Origin: Chamaecyparis obtusa
Lineage: Eukaryota > Streptophyta > Pinopsida > Cupressales > Cupressaceae
Assembly: GCA_027943335.1 (NCBI GenBank)
Contig: BSBK01007724.1
Span: 728,501-792,500 of the forward strand
Direction of reading: 5' to 3'
DNA: 64,000 nucleotides
A program made the position numbers and the translations under genes. The first letter of the stretch is position 1. Each line of letters begins with the position of its first letter. Below the pieces are notes generated by a model, which had not been told where the DNA came from, did no database searches, and saw only the letters and a program-made list of their open reading frames with translations. Of this stretch, positions 23,289 to 35,461 are shown in pieces.

Positions 23289-24150
23289 TGATGAGACAAA
23301 TTATTGTCTCTATTTTGTTAAATCTTCATACTTTATTGATACTCTTTATACTCTATGAAGATATTTCCAAAACATTTTATGGCTTATACCTATGAAAACT
23401 TATGCTAAAGTACAACTGGGTCCACCAAGAATATGGGTAGTAGGAATGATATATTTTTCCAACTATTATATATAGAATGCAATACTTCATATAATTATTT
23501 CAATTTGTGTTCTAATATTTAAGTAGGAGTTGAAATGTTGACTTTCATATGTGTACCAAATGTTACTAACCTTTTAGGTAAATGAGGAGCAATGCGAGAG
23601 TGGTCCAGTTGCATTAAAGAAGGAGCATTACAAAACCAGTCATGGTGAAAGAAGTTAGCACAGTTCCTTGGATTATGTCACACCTAGAAAGGTTTTTTCA
23701 TTCTAGAAGATATAGGAAATGAGCTCTACTATATTCCCTCAGAATTATTATTCTATTATCTACTTTAATTTTATTATGTCATGGTTGTTTTATAAACATC
23801 TTCTATGGTGAGATTTATTCAAGAATTTTTTGTTATGCTTTTAACAAGTATCAATCCTTTGTATATAAGGGGATTTGATTGATTTAGATAGGGGAATGAG
23901 AATTATTATACTATTGTGTTTTACGTAATAGAGTTACTCTTCTTTGTTCTACATGTATTGTTCACTTATGATGAATATAATGGAAGAGTGATTTTGGTTC
24001 ATCTTTTGTGTTAGTAGTTAGCTATTAGCAGAGCCAACCAAGGGGGCCCACTTGGAAGTTGAATTAGATTAAGATAGAGTAGAGTTACTTCATGCATTTT
24101 TTGTGCTTTTAATTAGAAGTTACTATTTTAATCATCCAGTAGTATCATTG
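23289..24150 (+). repeat. LTR, right end uncertain
   Basis: The region begins TGATGAGACAAATTATTG after a purine tract. A perfect inverted repeat (GAGACAA-ATTA-TTGTCTC) lies at 23293-23310, and a TATA box (TATATAAGG) at 23862-23870. No second copy was found in the window, so the end is a guess from the change of sequence character before 24325. Confidence 0.4.
23862..23870 (+). promoter_or_regulatory. TATA box of the LTR at 23289
   Basis: TATATAAGG lies about 575 bp into the LTR, a usual place for the U3/R border. Confidence 0.4.
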
Positions 24151-24248
24151 TGAATGTTCCTGTAGCACTTGTGGAAATAGGCATAGTGAATGTTTTGAGT
24201 TGTTAGATAGGCTTAGATTCTATTTACAAGGTTTCTATAATAGTTTCC

Positions 24249-24324
24249 TTAAGTAGCCAAGTATTTTACTTTCCTGCAGTGATAACATAGGTTTCTTTCA
24301 TGCATTTTACTTTCTTGCAACATA
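24249..24324 (-). other. Junction segment with a zinc-knuckle-like codon run
   Basis: Left of the break in copia A the minus-strand frame continues into NLCYHCRKVKYLAT, which resembles the first half of a retroelement zinc knuckle (CxxC...). It does not match the knuckle of elements B and C (CFACNKVGHIAARC). TTTACTTTC-TGCA also occurs twice here (about 24267 and 24307). It may be a fragment of a different gag joined to copia A, or a chance reading frame. Confidence 0.25.
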
Positions 24325-25336
24325 AGTATCATGACTATCAGTGTCAGTCTCTTTTTTAGGAATGTAACAGGACTTTTTACCTTTTTCTTTGTAGTTTGTA
24401 TACCTTCAGTAGCCTTTGTCATCTCTTCTATCTTTGTGTCTGTTTCTTTCTTCATCTTTATCCTTCCTATCAGGACATCTAGCAGCTATATGACCGACCT
24501 TGTTACATGAAAAACATATAATAGGGAGTTTACCTTTGTATTTTCCTTTTCCTCTTCTCAGTCTTCTAGCCATAAGAGCTTCTAGATATTCAATATCTTC
24601 ATCAGAAGTGTAACTGCAATCTTCAATTTCACTTTCGCTTTCATTGATGCATCTTTATTTTTCCTTCTTAGGCTTGTTCAGGTGAACTATGACTTGAAAG
24701 CACATTCAACATTTCCAATACTATCAAGAGTGAAATTATCATAATTAGACAGTTCAAAAGTAGTCAGCTTGCCAATCAAACCTTCCAAAGTAAGCACATT
24801 TGCAGAGTTACATCTAGATTCCTGAATAGTTGAGATCTTAATAGCATATATAGGATGTAGAGTTATTAACACTTTTCCAATTATGGTCTCATCATCAATA
24901 GTCCCATTTTCTCCTCTAATAGCATTTACAACCTCTTTTATTCTACCATAATATTGTACAATGTTTTCATCTTCATTCATTCTCATTCCATCAAACTTAC
25001 CTCTAAGACTCTCGGCTTTAGCTTTTAGTCATATAGATCACCACCATAGATCTTTGCAAGAGTGTCCCACATATCTTTAGCAATTGTGCAGTCCTTAATG
25101 TTCTCAAATTTTGGATAGCTTAGGGAAGATGCAATTTCCAGCATTACCTGATTGTGTTCTTTCTTGGCTCTTATTTTCTTGGTAGTCAAATGTGCAAAAG
25201 GTGTGACATAGTCATGCTCAATGTAGTACTTTGCAGAAGCACCAATACCGGCCAGATGTAGCTTCTTCAAGCTTTGCCATGCAGGGAAGTTTTCCTTATT
25301 CAGCTTCGGTACCTCCTTCTTATACATCTTGATCAT
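24325..25336 (-). pseudogene. Copia A gag fragment (truncated)
   Basis: The frame starts at ATG 25336 (MIKMYKKEVPKLNKENFPAW) and matches gag of elements B and C. It has the copia gag core: KIYGGDL, then RMNEDENIVQYYGRIKEVV, then GTIDDETIIGKVL. A one-base loss near 25022, shared with B but not C, shifts the frame. Homology to B and C stops near 24325, before the protease, so everything downstream of gag is missing. The fragment is attached to LTR1 through the primer site. Confidence 0.8.
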
Positions 25337-25387
25337 TTGCTTCAAGTCCCTTTAAACTTGCTTTCTGTAAACACCAATAAGAAACAT

Positions 25388-25400
25388 AGCTCTGATACCA
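25388..25400 (-). promoter_or_regulatory. Primer-binding site of copia A (tRNA-iMet type)
   Basis: The minus strand reads TGGTATCAGAGCT two bases after the LTR end. This is the usual plant copia primer site complementary to initiator tRNA-Met. Confidence 0.85.
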
Positions 25401-25402
25401 AT

Positions 25403-26882
25403 TGTTAATATGATTTAGAACAATAGAGAGGGGGGGTGAATTAGTTGTTCTCAGGTCCTGATGTATAAAATAACTTTTCTTTAAATCAGATCAAGTAACC
25501 AAAACAAACTTGGTCATCACGGATTCAATAATAGAAACATATAACTCAGTAGTCCACTACCCAGTTCTATCTAACTTGTAAAACATAGAAATGTTCAAAC
25601 CCAAAACATTCACACAAGCATTGACACCAGGATTTATAGTGGAAACCCAATATGGGAAAAACCACTTTGTAACATGCTACTATTATTTTCACTCTTCTGA
25701 AGTGAGCTTGGTTAAAAGCCAACCCTATCAAAGGTTACAATACACACTGTCAAGTGTAACCTGGTTAAAGGCTTTCAATGATCCTATTAAAAGTGAGCCT
25801 GGTCAAAGGACTTACATACATTCCATTAGAATGCAACCTTGTTCAAAGGATTTAACATATGACTGTTAGGTCAACCTCTATTAAAAGAATTTTGACTATT
25901 ACAATGGTTAGAAAATAGTAATAGTATTGATCTGAAAACATACAACTCACTTTGCAAATATCAGATCCAATTCCATACACAAATGTTGGTTTACTAACTT
26001 TGAAACTTTCCCATCTCCATTTCTTATCTACTCGGAACTTTCCTTCAAGCAATCACCACACTTTTCCTTCAGCCTTTTCTCTTATACAGTCAATAAAACT
26101 TTATTGTTCTTCCAGCATCTACTTCACCCATGCATACACATACCTAATGCTTTGGTTTCCTTAATACTTTCCTCTATTAGGTTAACTTTTCTTTTGCTGC
26201 TTAATCTCCTTCCTAGATCTTAGGGTTAGGTCAAATATATTGAATCTACCTGCTTCATGTTCTTCATCTCCTCTTCTAGAATCATCTCAAATCTCATAAA
26301 GATTTACAACAAAATATTTGACAAAGCATTAAATGCTTCCATACAATCAATAAATAAAGTCAACACGGTTTACATAATCCAAGAATTCAATAATGTCAGC
26401 TCCAAATCTGAATTCACTTCAAATATAAAATTGTTAATGCTTGGTCAATACTGTGATCATCCACTCAGTCTCCATTTAAAATGCTCGGTCACTACTAAAA
26501 CTATTTACTCGGCAAATATTGTCTTTCTTGGCAATTTACTAATACTCGGTCAACAGTAGATTTTTTCTCGGCATCCAGTAACTGGGCCGACTCTGTCATA
26601 ACTCAGCTTAAACATGATTTCTTCATTTTTGCATAGTTAAGCCTACCATTTTAGTCTTCAATCTTACTAAGATAAACAATACATTGTGTCATCATTGTGC
26701 AACATAATCAAGTACACTTTGTAGTATCAAGATAACTCAACCTTTCCTTAGGTGCTATTGTTATCAACCTTTCTTTCCCTTCTCACCATAGATATACTAC
26801 TTTCCTAAGTAGCAACAGTCTTACCAGTTAAGGTTTGACATCAATGACAATACAACAATTGTTTAAATTGCAGTTTCCAACA
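25403..26882 (-). repeat. Copia LTR1 (3' LTR of B and 5' LTR of A)
   Basis: The LTR is 1480 bp from TGTTAATATG to TTTCCAACA on the plus strand. It has a primer site on its left (element A) and a purine tract on its right (element B), so it serves both elements. Near the primer side it carries the pyrimidine run complementary to GAGGGGGGGTGAAT. Its far part contains several CTCGGT motifs (26484, 26545). It differs from LTR2 by roughly one base in twelve in the first 120 bp. Confidence 0.9.
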
Positions 26883-27275
26883 ATCTCCCTCTTTGGTGTT
26901 GATGGATACACCATATGATATCACCTGAATAACACATGGATTACCAACCAATCCAAAAAAAAACTTATCTATCCATCAAAGAAAATTTATAATATCCTTA
27001 GCTTCATTCTGATTCAAAATCAGTAAATGTCACTTTTGTGAAACCTAGAAGTATCTGGATCTCCCTATATCACGATCTTTCATTTCAGTTCATCATCTCC
27101 CTCTATCCTGAACTTTCATTTCAGTTCATCATCTCCCTTACTTTCAGTGTCATGATGTGTTCTAGTATCATTTCAGTTCAATCTCCCTCTTTGAAAAAAA
27201 TGCCAAAGCAGCAACTCAAACATACATCCAACAGATGTAGATATATCTGTTCAGTAGAGTGTTTCTCCCTCTATC
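26883..27275 (-). promoter_or_regulatory. Multiple polypurine tracts of copia B
   Basis: The tract next to the LTR is CAAAGAGGGAGAT (minus strand, 26883-26895). Similar GGGAGA-type tracts recur at 27058-27070, 27094-27105, 27131-27140, 27181-27193 and 27263-27274. Repeated tracts of this kind are described for plant Sireviruses. The first is the one used by position. Confidence 0.7.
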
Positions 27276-27457
27276 ATCTTGCTTATGAATGATTTGTTAT
27301 CTTTTCTTGTTCTTCATAGCTCTAGGATAGTCCTAAAGTGTGACAATCTTCTGCATCAATGTGTCAAATGTTCTTTTGTAGCATATTTGATGCAGTGCTC
27401 CTAGCTTGGCTAGCTAGCCTCAGTTAGGAGAAGGACCCCTAATTGACTTCTCAGGTA

Positions 27458-27910
27458 CTAATGAGCTTCACTAGGTAAAGCTTTAGTGAATATGTCTTCC
27501 AATTGTTCTTTTGTATTCACATATTCCATTCGGACTTCCTTGTCTTGTACCAATTTCCTCAAATAGTGATACTTGATTTCTATGTTCTTGGTCTTAGTCT
27601 GCATTACTCGATTCTTAGAAATATTGATAGCACTTGTGTTGTCACAGAAAATAACAACAGGTTCAATTATTTCTTCTTTCATGCCTATCAACAACTATTT
27701 TATCCATATCAAATTTGAACAATTTACTGTAGTAGCAGCATACTCGACTTCAGTAGTAGATTGGGAAATGCAATTTTTTATTTGGCTTGTCTAGGAGACT
27801 AATCTCTGTCCAAGAAAGAAAGCTCCACCACTAGTGCTCTTTCTATCATCTACATTTCCTACCCAATCAGAATCAATATATACTCTAAGTTCAAATTTGC
27901 CAATCTTCTT
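27458..27910 (-). pseudogene. Copia B RNase H (broken)
   Basis: The domain removes RNA from the hybrid during copying. VIFCDNTSAINISKN keeps a catalytic Asp, and the C-terminal KTKNIEIKYHYLR and DIFTKALP blocks are typical of copia. An in-frame TAG interrupts WIK-LLIGM; C and D have a TAG at the same codon, while E has a CAA there. Confidence 0.8.
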
Positions 27911-27913
27911 GTA

Positions 27914-29017
27914 TTATAAACCATAGTCAGCAGTTCCTTTCAAGTATCTCATGATTCTTTTCACCATTGTCATGTGTGTTTCCTTAGGATTGGTAGAGAA
28001 TCTTGCTACAATCCCAACAACTAATGCAATATTAGGTCTAATATATACAACTTCTGCAGCATCATCATTCTTAGATAACTTTTGTCTAGTAACCATAGGA
28101 GTTCCCATTGGTCTAGCATCTTCCATTCCAAAAGTTTTCAGTATTTCATTTACATACTTAGACTGTGTAATGAAAATACCATTCTTCATCTGATATACTT
28201 GTAAACCAACAAAGAATTTGATCTCAGAAAACATACTCATCTCAAATTCAGTTTGCATTTTATGTGAAAAATTTTTACACAATGCATCTTGTCCACCAAA
28301 AATAATGTCATCAACAAAACATTTGGCCAACAAAATACCTGTACCTTCTTCATCATTCATATATAGATTGCTTGTGTCATTTGTCCTGGAAAATCCAATC
28401 TGTATCAGATAATTATGTAACCGCTCATACCATGCTTTGGGAGCTTGTTTTAGTCCATATAAAGCTTTGTTCAGTTTGCATACCATGTGTCTTCTATTTG
28501 GATCAATAAAACATTCTGGCTATTCTATGTAAACTTCTTCTTCCAGTATATCATTTAAAAATGTAAACTTGACATCCATTTGATATACCTTGAAATCTTT
28601 ATAAGCAGCATATGCAAGCAGATTTCTGACTCCTTCCAATCTAGCTACATGGGCAAATGTCTCCTCATAATCAATTCCTTCTTCTTGTGCATAGCCTTTG
28701 CATACTAGTCTAGCTTTGTTCCTTGTGATTTCACCTTTTTCATTCAACTTGTTTCAAAATACCCACTTTGTTTCTATAACATTCTTATCTGCAGATCTCG
28801 ACAGCAAAGTCCAAGTTTCATTTTTCTCAATCTAGTCAATCTCTTCAATCATTGCTTGTATCCAGTCTTCATTTTCTAATGCCTCTTTAGTTGTCTTAGG
28901 TTCAAACTCACATAGTAAGCATGTTGGATCTTTTGTCTTGCTTCTGGTCTGAATTCTAGTGTCTCTATCTCCTATTATCTGTTCAGGCTTGTGATGTCTT
29001 CTTACATATTTTTCCAA
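27914..29017 (-). pseudogene. Copia B reverse transcriptase (broken)
   Basis: Family blocks are [49 protein letters not shown] and MQTEFEMSMFSEIKFF. The active-site box is FVDD (CFVDDIIFGG), with Phe where copia usually has Tyr. The same FVDD occurs in C, D and E. Stops divide the frame, and a segment after NDDAAEV is missing compared with C, which has [12 protein letters not shown] there. Confidence 0.88.
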
Positions 29018-29245
29018 AACAAGTTCAACATTTTTCTCTTCTATTTCATCAGGTTCCCCAACAAGATTGTTAGATTCAGCTTCTGAATGCTTGGCAACCT
29101 CTTCTTGATCCTCGGCGACATTATCTTGTAGCTCATCATGTTTTTGCTCTCTCTCGGCACTATTTTCCTGACACTTGGCATCATCTATTTGTCACTTGTC
29201 ATTGCTTACCCGAGACTCAGCATCAGGTGTAGGTCTTTTACCTAC

Positions 29246-30400
29246 CTATTCTATTTCCTCAATGTACACAAAAGATCTATAATATTGTGTTTCTCTTTTT
29301 CTAATAGCCTCATTTGTTTCTACATACTCATTAATTTTTACATTCACACTTTCCACAATTTTTTTAGTGTCAGAGTTCAAATACTTATAAGCTTTACTTT
29401 TTGTGGAGTAGCCTAGGAATATGCCTTCATCACTTTTAGCATCAAAATTTCCATTCCTATTGTCTTTCAATATGTAACATTTTCTTCCAAAGATTCTAAA
29501 GTATTTAACACTCGGTGCATGCCCATACCATAATTCATAGGGTGTCAGATTTGTACCTTTCTTGATCTGTAGCCGATTAAGAGTGTAAACAATTGTACTT
29601 ATAGCTTCTTTTCAGTATTTATGTGCCACATTCTTTTCAATCAATAGTGTCCTAGCATAGTCCAAAATAGATCTATTTCTTGTTTCTGCTATGCCATTCT
29701 ATGGAGGTGTCCTAGGTGAAAACATCTATTCATTGCAAAATAGATTAAATTCATTTGATGTAAATTCAATACCATGGTCAGATCTAAGAAATTTTAGGTT
29801 CCTACCTATCTCCTTCTCAACCTTAGCCAAATACGACTTGAAAAATTGAAAAGCATCAGATTTTTCATTTAGAAACATTACATGCATCATCCTAGTGTGA
29901 TCATCAACAAACGAGATAAAATATCTAGCACCACAGTAACTTTGTACACCCATAGGTCCACAAAGGTCAGTATGAACCAAATCTAAAATGTGTTCAGAAG
30001 TAAAGGATTTTCTCTTGAAACTTGACTTAGTCATTTTTCCTAACTGACATTCTTTGCACATCACATTCTCAGGTTTCTTCAATCTAGGTAGGCCTCTTAC
30101 TTTCTTCTTCTTACTTATCTCTACCAAATTGTCAAATTTAAGATAAAATAGACTCTTATGCCATAACCAAATGTCATCAAGTTGTATAAACATACATATT
30201 TCTTCAGATAGCTCAAGATAGAACAAATTACCTCTAGTCTGCTCGCCACTTGCAATCAGTTCACCAGTACAATCAAATATCTTAGCTTTCTTGTGATGAA
30301 ATTCCACTTGGTAACTAGTTCTGTTGAGCTAAGAAACACTTAAAAAATTATAATTCAATCCTTCAACCCAATAAGAATTTTCACAAGAGATCTTATCAGT
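29246..30400 (-). pseudogene. Copia B integrase with pre-integrase region (broken)
   Basis: The pre-integrase block reads LWHKSLFYLKFDNLVE (the second His of the zinc site is lost), followed by CKECQLGKM. The catalytic core shows VHTDLCGPM and LRSDHGIEFTS. A 15-bp loss near 29731 removes the RGIKR segment that C retains at about 36001-36020. A TAG replaces CAG in PPQNGIAE, and a TGA replaces Trp in KYWKEA. Confidence 0.85.
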
Positions 30401-30469
30401 CAATTTAATCAATCATTTTCCTCTAACAGGACATGGTGCATCATTAACAAATGTTACACTTTTAACTTT

Positions 30470-31601
30470 ATAATGATGTAGGGTCTCAAAATTACTCTTG
30501 TCACTAGTCATGTGATGTGAACAACCACTATCAATAATCTATTTATCATTCTTGTTCATAGAGGAAATCAATGTAGTTTTCTCATGCTCACCAGATTCAT
30601 CTTTCATTACAACACAGACTACCTCAATTTCAAAATCATCACTATTAGTGTCAGTCTCTTTTTCAGGAATGTAATAGGATTTCTTACCTTTTCCTTTGTA
30701 GTATTTGTACCTTCAGTAGCCTTTGTCATCTCTTCTATCTTTGTGTCTGTTTCTTTCTTCATCTTTATCCTTCCTATCAGGACATCTAGCAGCTATATGA
30801 CCGACCTTGTTACATGAAAAACATATAATAGGGAGTTTACCTTTGTATTTTCCTTTTCCTCTTCTCAATCTTCTAGCCATAAGAGCTTCTAGATCTTCAA
30901 TATCTTCATCAGAAGTGTCAGTGCAATCTTCACTTTCACTTTCACTTTCATTGATGCATCTTTGTTTTTCCTTCTTAAGCTTGTTCAGGATGAACTATGA
31001 CTTGAAAGCACATTCAACATTTCCAATACTATCAATAGTGAAATTATCATAATTAGACAGTTCAAAAGTAGTCAGCTTGCCAATCAAACCTTCCAAAGTA
31101 AGCACATTTGCATAGTTACATCTAGATTCCTAAATAGTTGAGATCTTAATAGCATATATAGGATGTAGAGTTATTAACACTTTTCCAATTATGGTCTCAT
31201 CATCAATAGTCCCATTTGCTCCTCTAATAGCATTTACAACCTCTTTTATTCTACCATAATATTGTGCAATGTTTTCATCTTCATTCATTCTCATTCCACC
31301 AAACTTACCTCTGAGACTCTCGGCTTTAGCTTTCAGTCATATAGATCACCACCATAGATCTTTGCAAGAGTGTCCCACATATCTTTAGTAGTTGTGCAAT
31401 CCTTAATGTCCTCAAATTTTGGATAGCTTAGGGAAGATGCAATTTCTAGCATTACCTGATTGTGTTCTTGCTTGGCTCTTATTTTCTTGGTATTCAAATG
31501 TGCAACAGGTGTGACATAGTCATGCTCAATGTAGTACTTTTCTATGCAAGGAAGTTTTCCTTATTCAGCTTCGGTACCTCCTTCTTATACATCTTGATCA
31601 T
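30470..31601 (-). pseudogene. Copia B gag and protease (broken)
   Basis: The start ATG is at 31601. The copia gag core is the same as in A and C. The zinc knuckle CFSCNKVGHIAARC (near 30800) is complete, and the protease active site IIDSGCSHHMT is present near 30520. A deletion near 31540 removes about 10 codons relative to C, and the one-base loss near 31337 is shared with A. Confidence 0.8.
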
Positions 31602-31652
31602 TTGCTTCAAGTCCCTTTAAACTTGCTTTCTGTAAACACCAGTAAGCAACAT

Positions 31653-31665
31653 AGCTCTGATACCA
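31653..31665 (-). promoter_or_regulatory. Primer-binding site of copia B (tRNA-iMet type)
   Basis: TGGTATCAGAGCT on the minus strand, two bases from the LTR2 end. Confidence 0.85.
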
Positions 31666-31667
31666 AT

Positions 31668-33147
31668 TGTTAATATGATTTAGACCAATAGAGAGGGGGG
31701 ATGAATTAGTTGTTCTTAGGTCCTGATGTATAAAATAACTTTTCTTTAAGTCAGATGAAGTAACCAAAATAAACTCGATCATCACCAACTCAGTAATAGA
31801 AACATATAACTAAGTAGTCCACTACCTAGTTGTATCTAACTTGTAAAACATAGACATGTTCAAACCCAAAATATTTACACAAGTATTGACACCAGGATTT
31901 ATAGTGGAAACCCAATATGGGAAAAACCACTTTGTAACATGCTACTATTATTTTCACTCTTCTGAGGTGAGCTTGGTTAAAAGCCAACCCTATCAAAGGT
32001 TACAATACACACTGTCAAGTGTAACCTGGTTAAAGGCTTTCAATGATCCTATTAAAAGTGAGCCTGGTCAAAGGACTTACATACACTCCATTAGAATGCA
32101 ACCTTGTTCAAAGGATTTAACATATGACTATTAGGTTAACCTCTGTTAAAAGAATTTTGACTATTACAATGGTTAGAAAATAGTAGTAGTATTGATCTGA
32201 AAACATACAACTCACTTTACAAATATCAGATCCAATTCCATACACAAATGTTGGTTTACTGACTTTGAAATTTTCCCATCTCCATTTTTGATCTACTCGG
32301 AACTTTCCTTCAAGCAATCACCACACTTTTCCTTTAGCCTTTTCGCTTATATAGTCAATAAAACTTTATTGTTCTTCCAACATCTACTTCACCCATGCAT
32401 ACACATACCTAATGCTTTGGTTTCCTTAATACTTTCCTCTATTAGGTTAACTTTTCTTTTGCCACTTAATCTCCTTCCTAGATCTTAGGGTTAGGTCAAA
32501 TATATTGAATCTACCCACTTCATGTTCTTCATCTCCTCTTCTAGAATCATCTGAAATCTCATAAAGATTTACAACAAAATATTTGACAAAGCATTAAATG
32601 CTTCCATACAATCAATAAATAAAGTCAACACGGTTTACATAATCCAAGAATTCAACAATGTCAGCTCCAAATCTGAATTCACTTCAAATATAAAATTGCT
32701 AATGCTTGGTCAATACTGTGATCATCCATTCAGTCTCCATTTAAAATGCTCGGTCACTACTAAAACTATTTCCTCGGCAAATATTGTCTTTCTTGGCAAT
32801 TTACTAATACTTGGTCAACACTGGATTTTTTCTCAGCATCCACTAACTCGGTTGACTCTGTGATAACTCGGCTTAAGCATGATTTATTCATTTTTGCTCT
32901 ATTAAGCCTACCAGTTTAGTCTTCAATCTTACTAAGATAAACAAGACATTGTCTCATCATTGTTCAACATAATCAAGTACACTTTGTGGTATCAAGATAA
33001 CTCAACCTTTCCTTAGGTGCTATTATTACCAAACTTTCTTTCCCTTCTCACCATACATATAGTACTTTCCTAAGTAGAAATAGTCTTACCAGTTAAGGTT
33101 TGACATCAATGATAATACAACAATTGTTTCAATTGCAGTTTCCAACA
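31668..33147 (-). repeat. Copia LTR2 (5' LTR of B and 3' LTR of C)
   Basis: The LTR is 1480 bp with the same termini as LTR1 and LTR3. A primer site lies on its left and the purine tract of C (slightly altered, CAAAGTGAGAGAT) on its right. A single LTR between two internal regions is the diagnostic feature of the tandem array. Confidence 0.9.
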
Positions 33148-33628
33148 ATCTCTCACTTTGGCATTGATGGAAACACCATATGATATCACCTGAATAACAC
33201 ATGGATTACCAACCAATCCAAAAAATTTTTATCTATCCATCAGAGAAAATTTATAATATCCTTAGCTTCATTTTGATTCAGAATCAGTAAATCACACTTC
33301 TGTGACCGTCAGAAGCATTTGGATCTCCCTGTATCCTAATCTTTCATTTCAGTTCATCATCTCCCTTACTTTTAGTGTCATGATGTGTTATAGTATCATT
33401 TCAGTTCAATGTCCCTCTTTGACAAAAATGCCAAAGCAGCAACTCAAATATACATCCAATAAATGTAGATATATCTGTTCAGCAGAGTGTTTCTCCCTCT
33501 ATCATCTTGCTTATGACTAATTTGTTATCTTTGCTTCTTCTTCATAGCTCTAGGACAGTCCTAAAGTGTGACAATCTTTTGCATCAATGTGTCAATTGTT
33601 CTTTTGTAGCATATTTGATGCAGTGCTC

Positions 33629-34237
33629 CTAGATTGGCTGGGCAACCTCAGTTAGGGGAAGGACCCCTAATTGACTTCTCAGGTACTCATGAACTTCTTT
33701 AGGTAAAGCTTTAGTGAATATGTCTACCAATTGTTCTTTTGTATTCACATATTCCATTTGAACTTCCTTGTCTTGTACCAATTTCCTCAAATAGTGATAC
33801 TTGATTGCTATGTGCTTGGTCTTAGTGTGCATTACTCGATTCTTAGAAATATTGATAGCACTTGTGTTGTCGCGGAAAATAACAATAGGTTTAGTTATTT
33901 CTTCTTTCATGCCTATCAACAACTATTTTATCCATATCGGATTTGAACAATTTACTACAACAACAACATACTCGGCTTCAGCAATAGGTTGGGAAATGCA
34001 ATTTTGTTTCTTGCTTGTCTAGGAGACTAATCTTTGTCCAAGAAAGAAAGCTCCACCACTAGTGCTCTTTTTGTCATCTACATTTCCTACCCAATTAGCA
34101 TTAGTATATACTCTAAGTTCAAATTTGTCATTCTTCTTGTAGTATAACCCATAGTCAGCAGTTCCTTTCAAGTATCTCATGATTCTTTTCACCAACGTCA
34201 TGTGTGTTTCCTTAGGATTGGAAGAGAATCTTGCCAC
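33629..34237 (-). pseudogene. Copia C RNase H (active site damaged)
   Basis: The first motif reads YTNANWVG, where the family has TDADW: both Asp became Asn (G-to-A on the coding strand). AEAEYV and IFRDNTSAI keep the other acidic positions. TAG interrupts WIK-LLIGM as in B and D. The end reads DIFTKALPKEVHEYLRSQL. Confidence 0.82.
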
Positions 34238-34282
34238 AATCCCAACAACTAATGCAATATCAGGTCTATTGTGTACAACATA

Positions 34283-35225
34283 CTACAATTTTCCAATCAT
34301 GGATCTATACAAAGTCTGGTTAACCTCTGTAGCATCATCATTCTTAGATAATTTTTGTCCAGTAACCATAGGAGTTCCCACTGGTCTAACATCTTCCATT
34401 CCAAAAGTTTTCAGTATTTCATTAACATACTTAGACTGTGTAATGAAAATACCTTTGTTCATCTGATATACTTGTAAACCAACAAAGAATTTGATCTCAC
34501 CAAACATACTCATCTCAAATTCAGTTTGCATTTCATGTGAAAAACTTTTACACAATGCATCTTGTCCACCAAAAATAATGTCATCAACAAAAATTTTGGC
34601 CAAAAAAATACCTCTACCTTCTTCATATTTCATATACAGATTACTTGTGTCATTTGTCCTAGAAAATCCAATCTGTATCAGATAATTATGCAACCGCTCA
34701 TACCATGCTTTGGGAGCTTGTTTCAATCCATATAAAGCTTTGTTCAGTTTGCATACCATGTGTCTTCTGTTTGGATCAATAAAACCTTCTAGCTGTTCTA
34801 TGTAAACTTCTTCTTCTAGTATACCATTTAAAAATGCAGACTTGACATCCATTTGATATACCTTGAAATATTTATAAGCAGCATATGCAAGCAAAGTTCT
34901 GACTCCTTCCAATCTAGCTATAGGGGAAAATGTCTCCTCATAATCAATTCATTCTTCTTGTGCGTAGCCTTTGCATACTAGTCTAGCTTTGTTCCTAGTG
35001 ATTTCACCTTTTTTATTCAACTTGTTTCGAAATACCCACTTTGTTCCTATAACATACTTATCTGCAGGTCTCGACACTAGAGTCCAAGTTTCATTTTTCT
35101 CAATCTGGTCAATCTCTTCATTCATTGCTTGTATCCGGTCTTCATTTTCTAATGCCTCTTTAGTTGTCTTAGGTTCAAACTCACATAATAAGCATGTTGG
35201 ATCTTTTGTCTTGCTTCTGATCTAA
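34283..35225 (-). pseudogene. Copia C reverse transcriptase (broken)
   Basis: A 209-codon frame (34283-34912) holds [38 protein letters not shown] and the FVDD box. Upstream frames add [10 protein letters not shown] and [12 protein letters not shown]; a stop follows QEE, where a Gly codon is expected. A TAG or equivalent stop after SMIGKL divides RT from RNase H. Confidence 0.88.
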
Positions 35226-35461
35226 ATTCCAGTGTCTCGATCTCCAATTATCTATTCAGGCTTGTGATGTCTTCTTACATATTTTTCCAAAATAGGTTCA
35301 TCATTTTTCTCTTCTATTTCATTAGGTTCCCTAACAAGATTGTCATATTCAGCTTTTGAATGCTCAACAACCTCTTCCTGATCCTCGAAAACATTATCTT
35401 GTAGCTCTTTATGTTCTTTCTCTCTCTTAGCACTATTTTCTTGACGCTTGGTATCATCTAT

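Larger units (their letters stand above)
25403..33147 (-). mobile_element. Copia element B (Sirevirus-like), complete but decayed
   Basis: LTR2 is its 5' LTR and LTR1 its 3' LTR, on the minus strand. The internal part is 26883-31667 with the order gag, protease, integrase, RT, RNase H. This order, with integrase before RT, defines Ty1/copia. Repeated purine tracts before the 3' LTR are a known trait of Sireviruses. The element is one unit of a tandem array with A and C. It carries many stops and small deletions. Confidence 0.88.
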
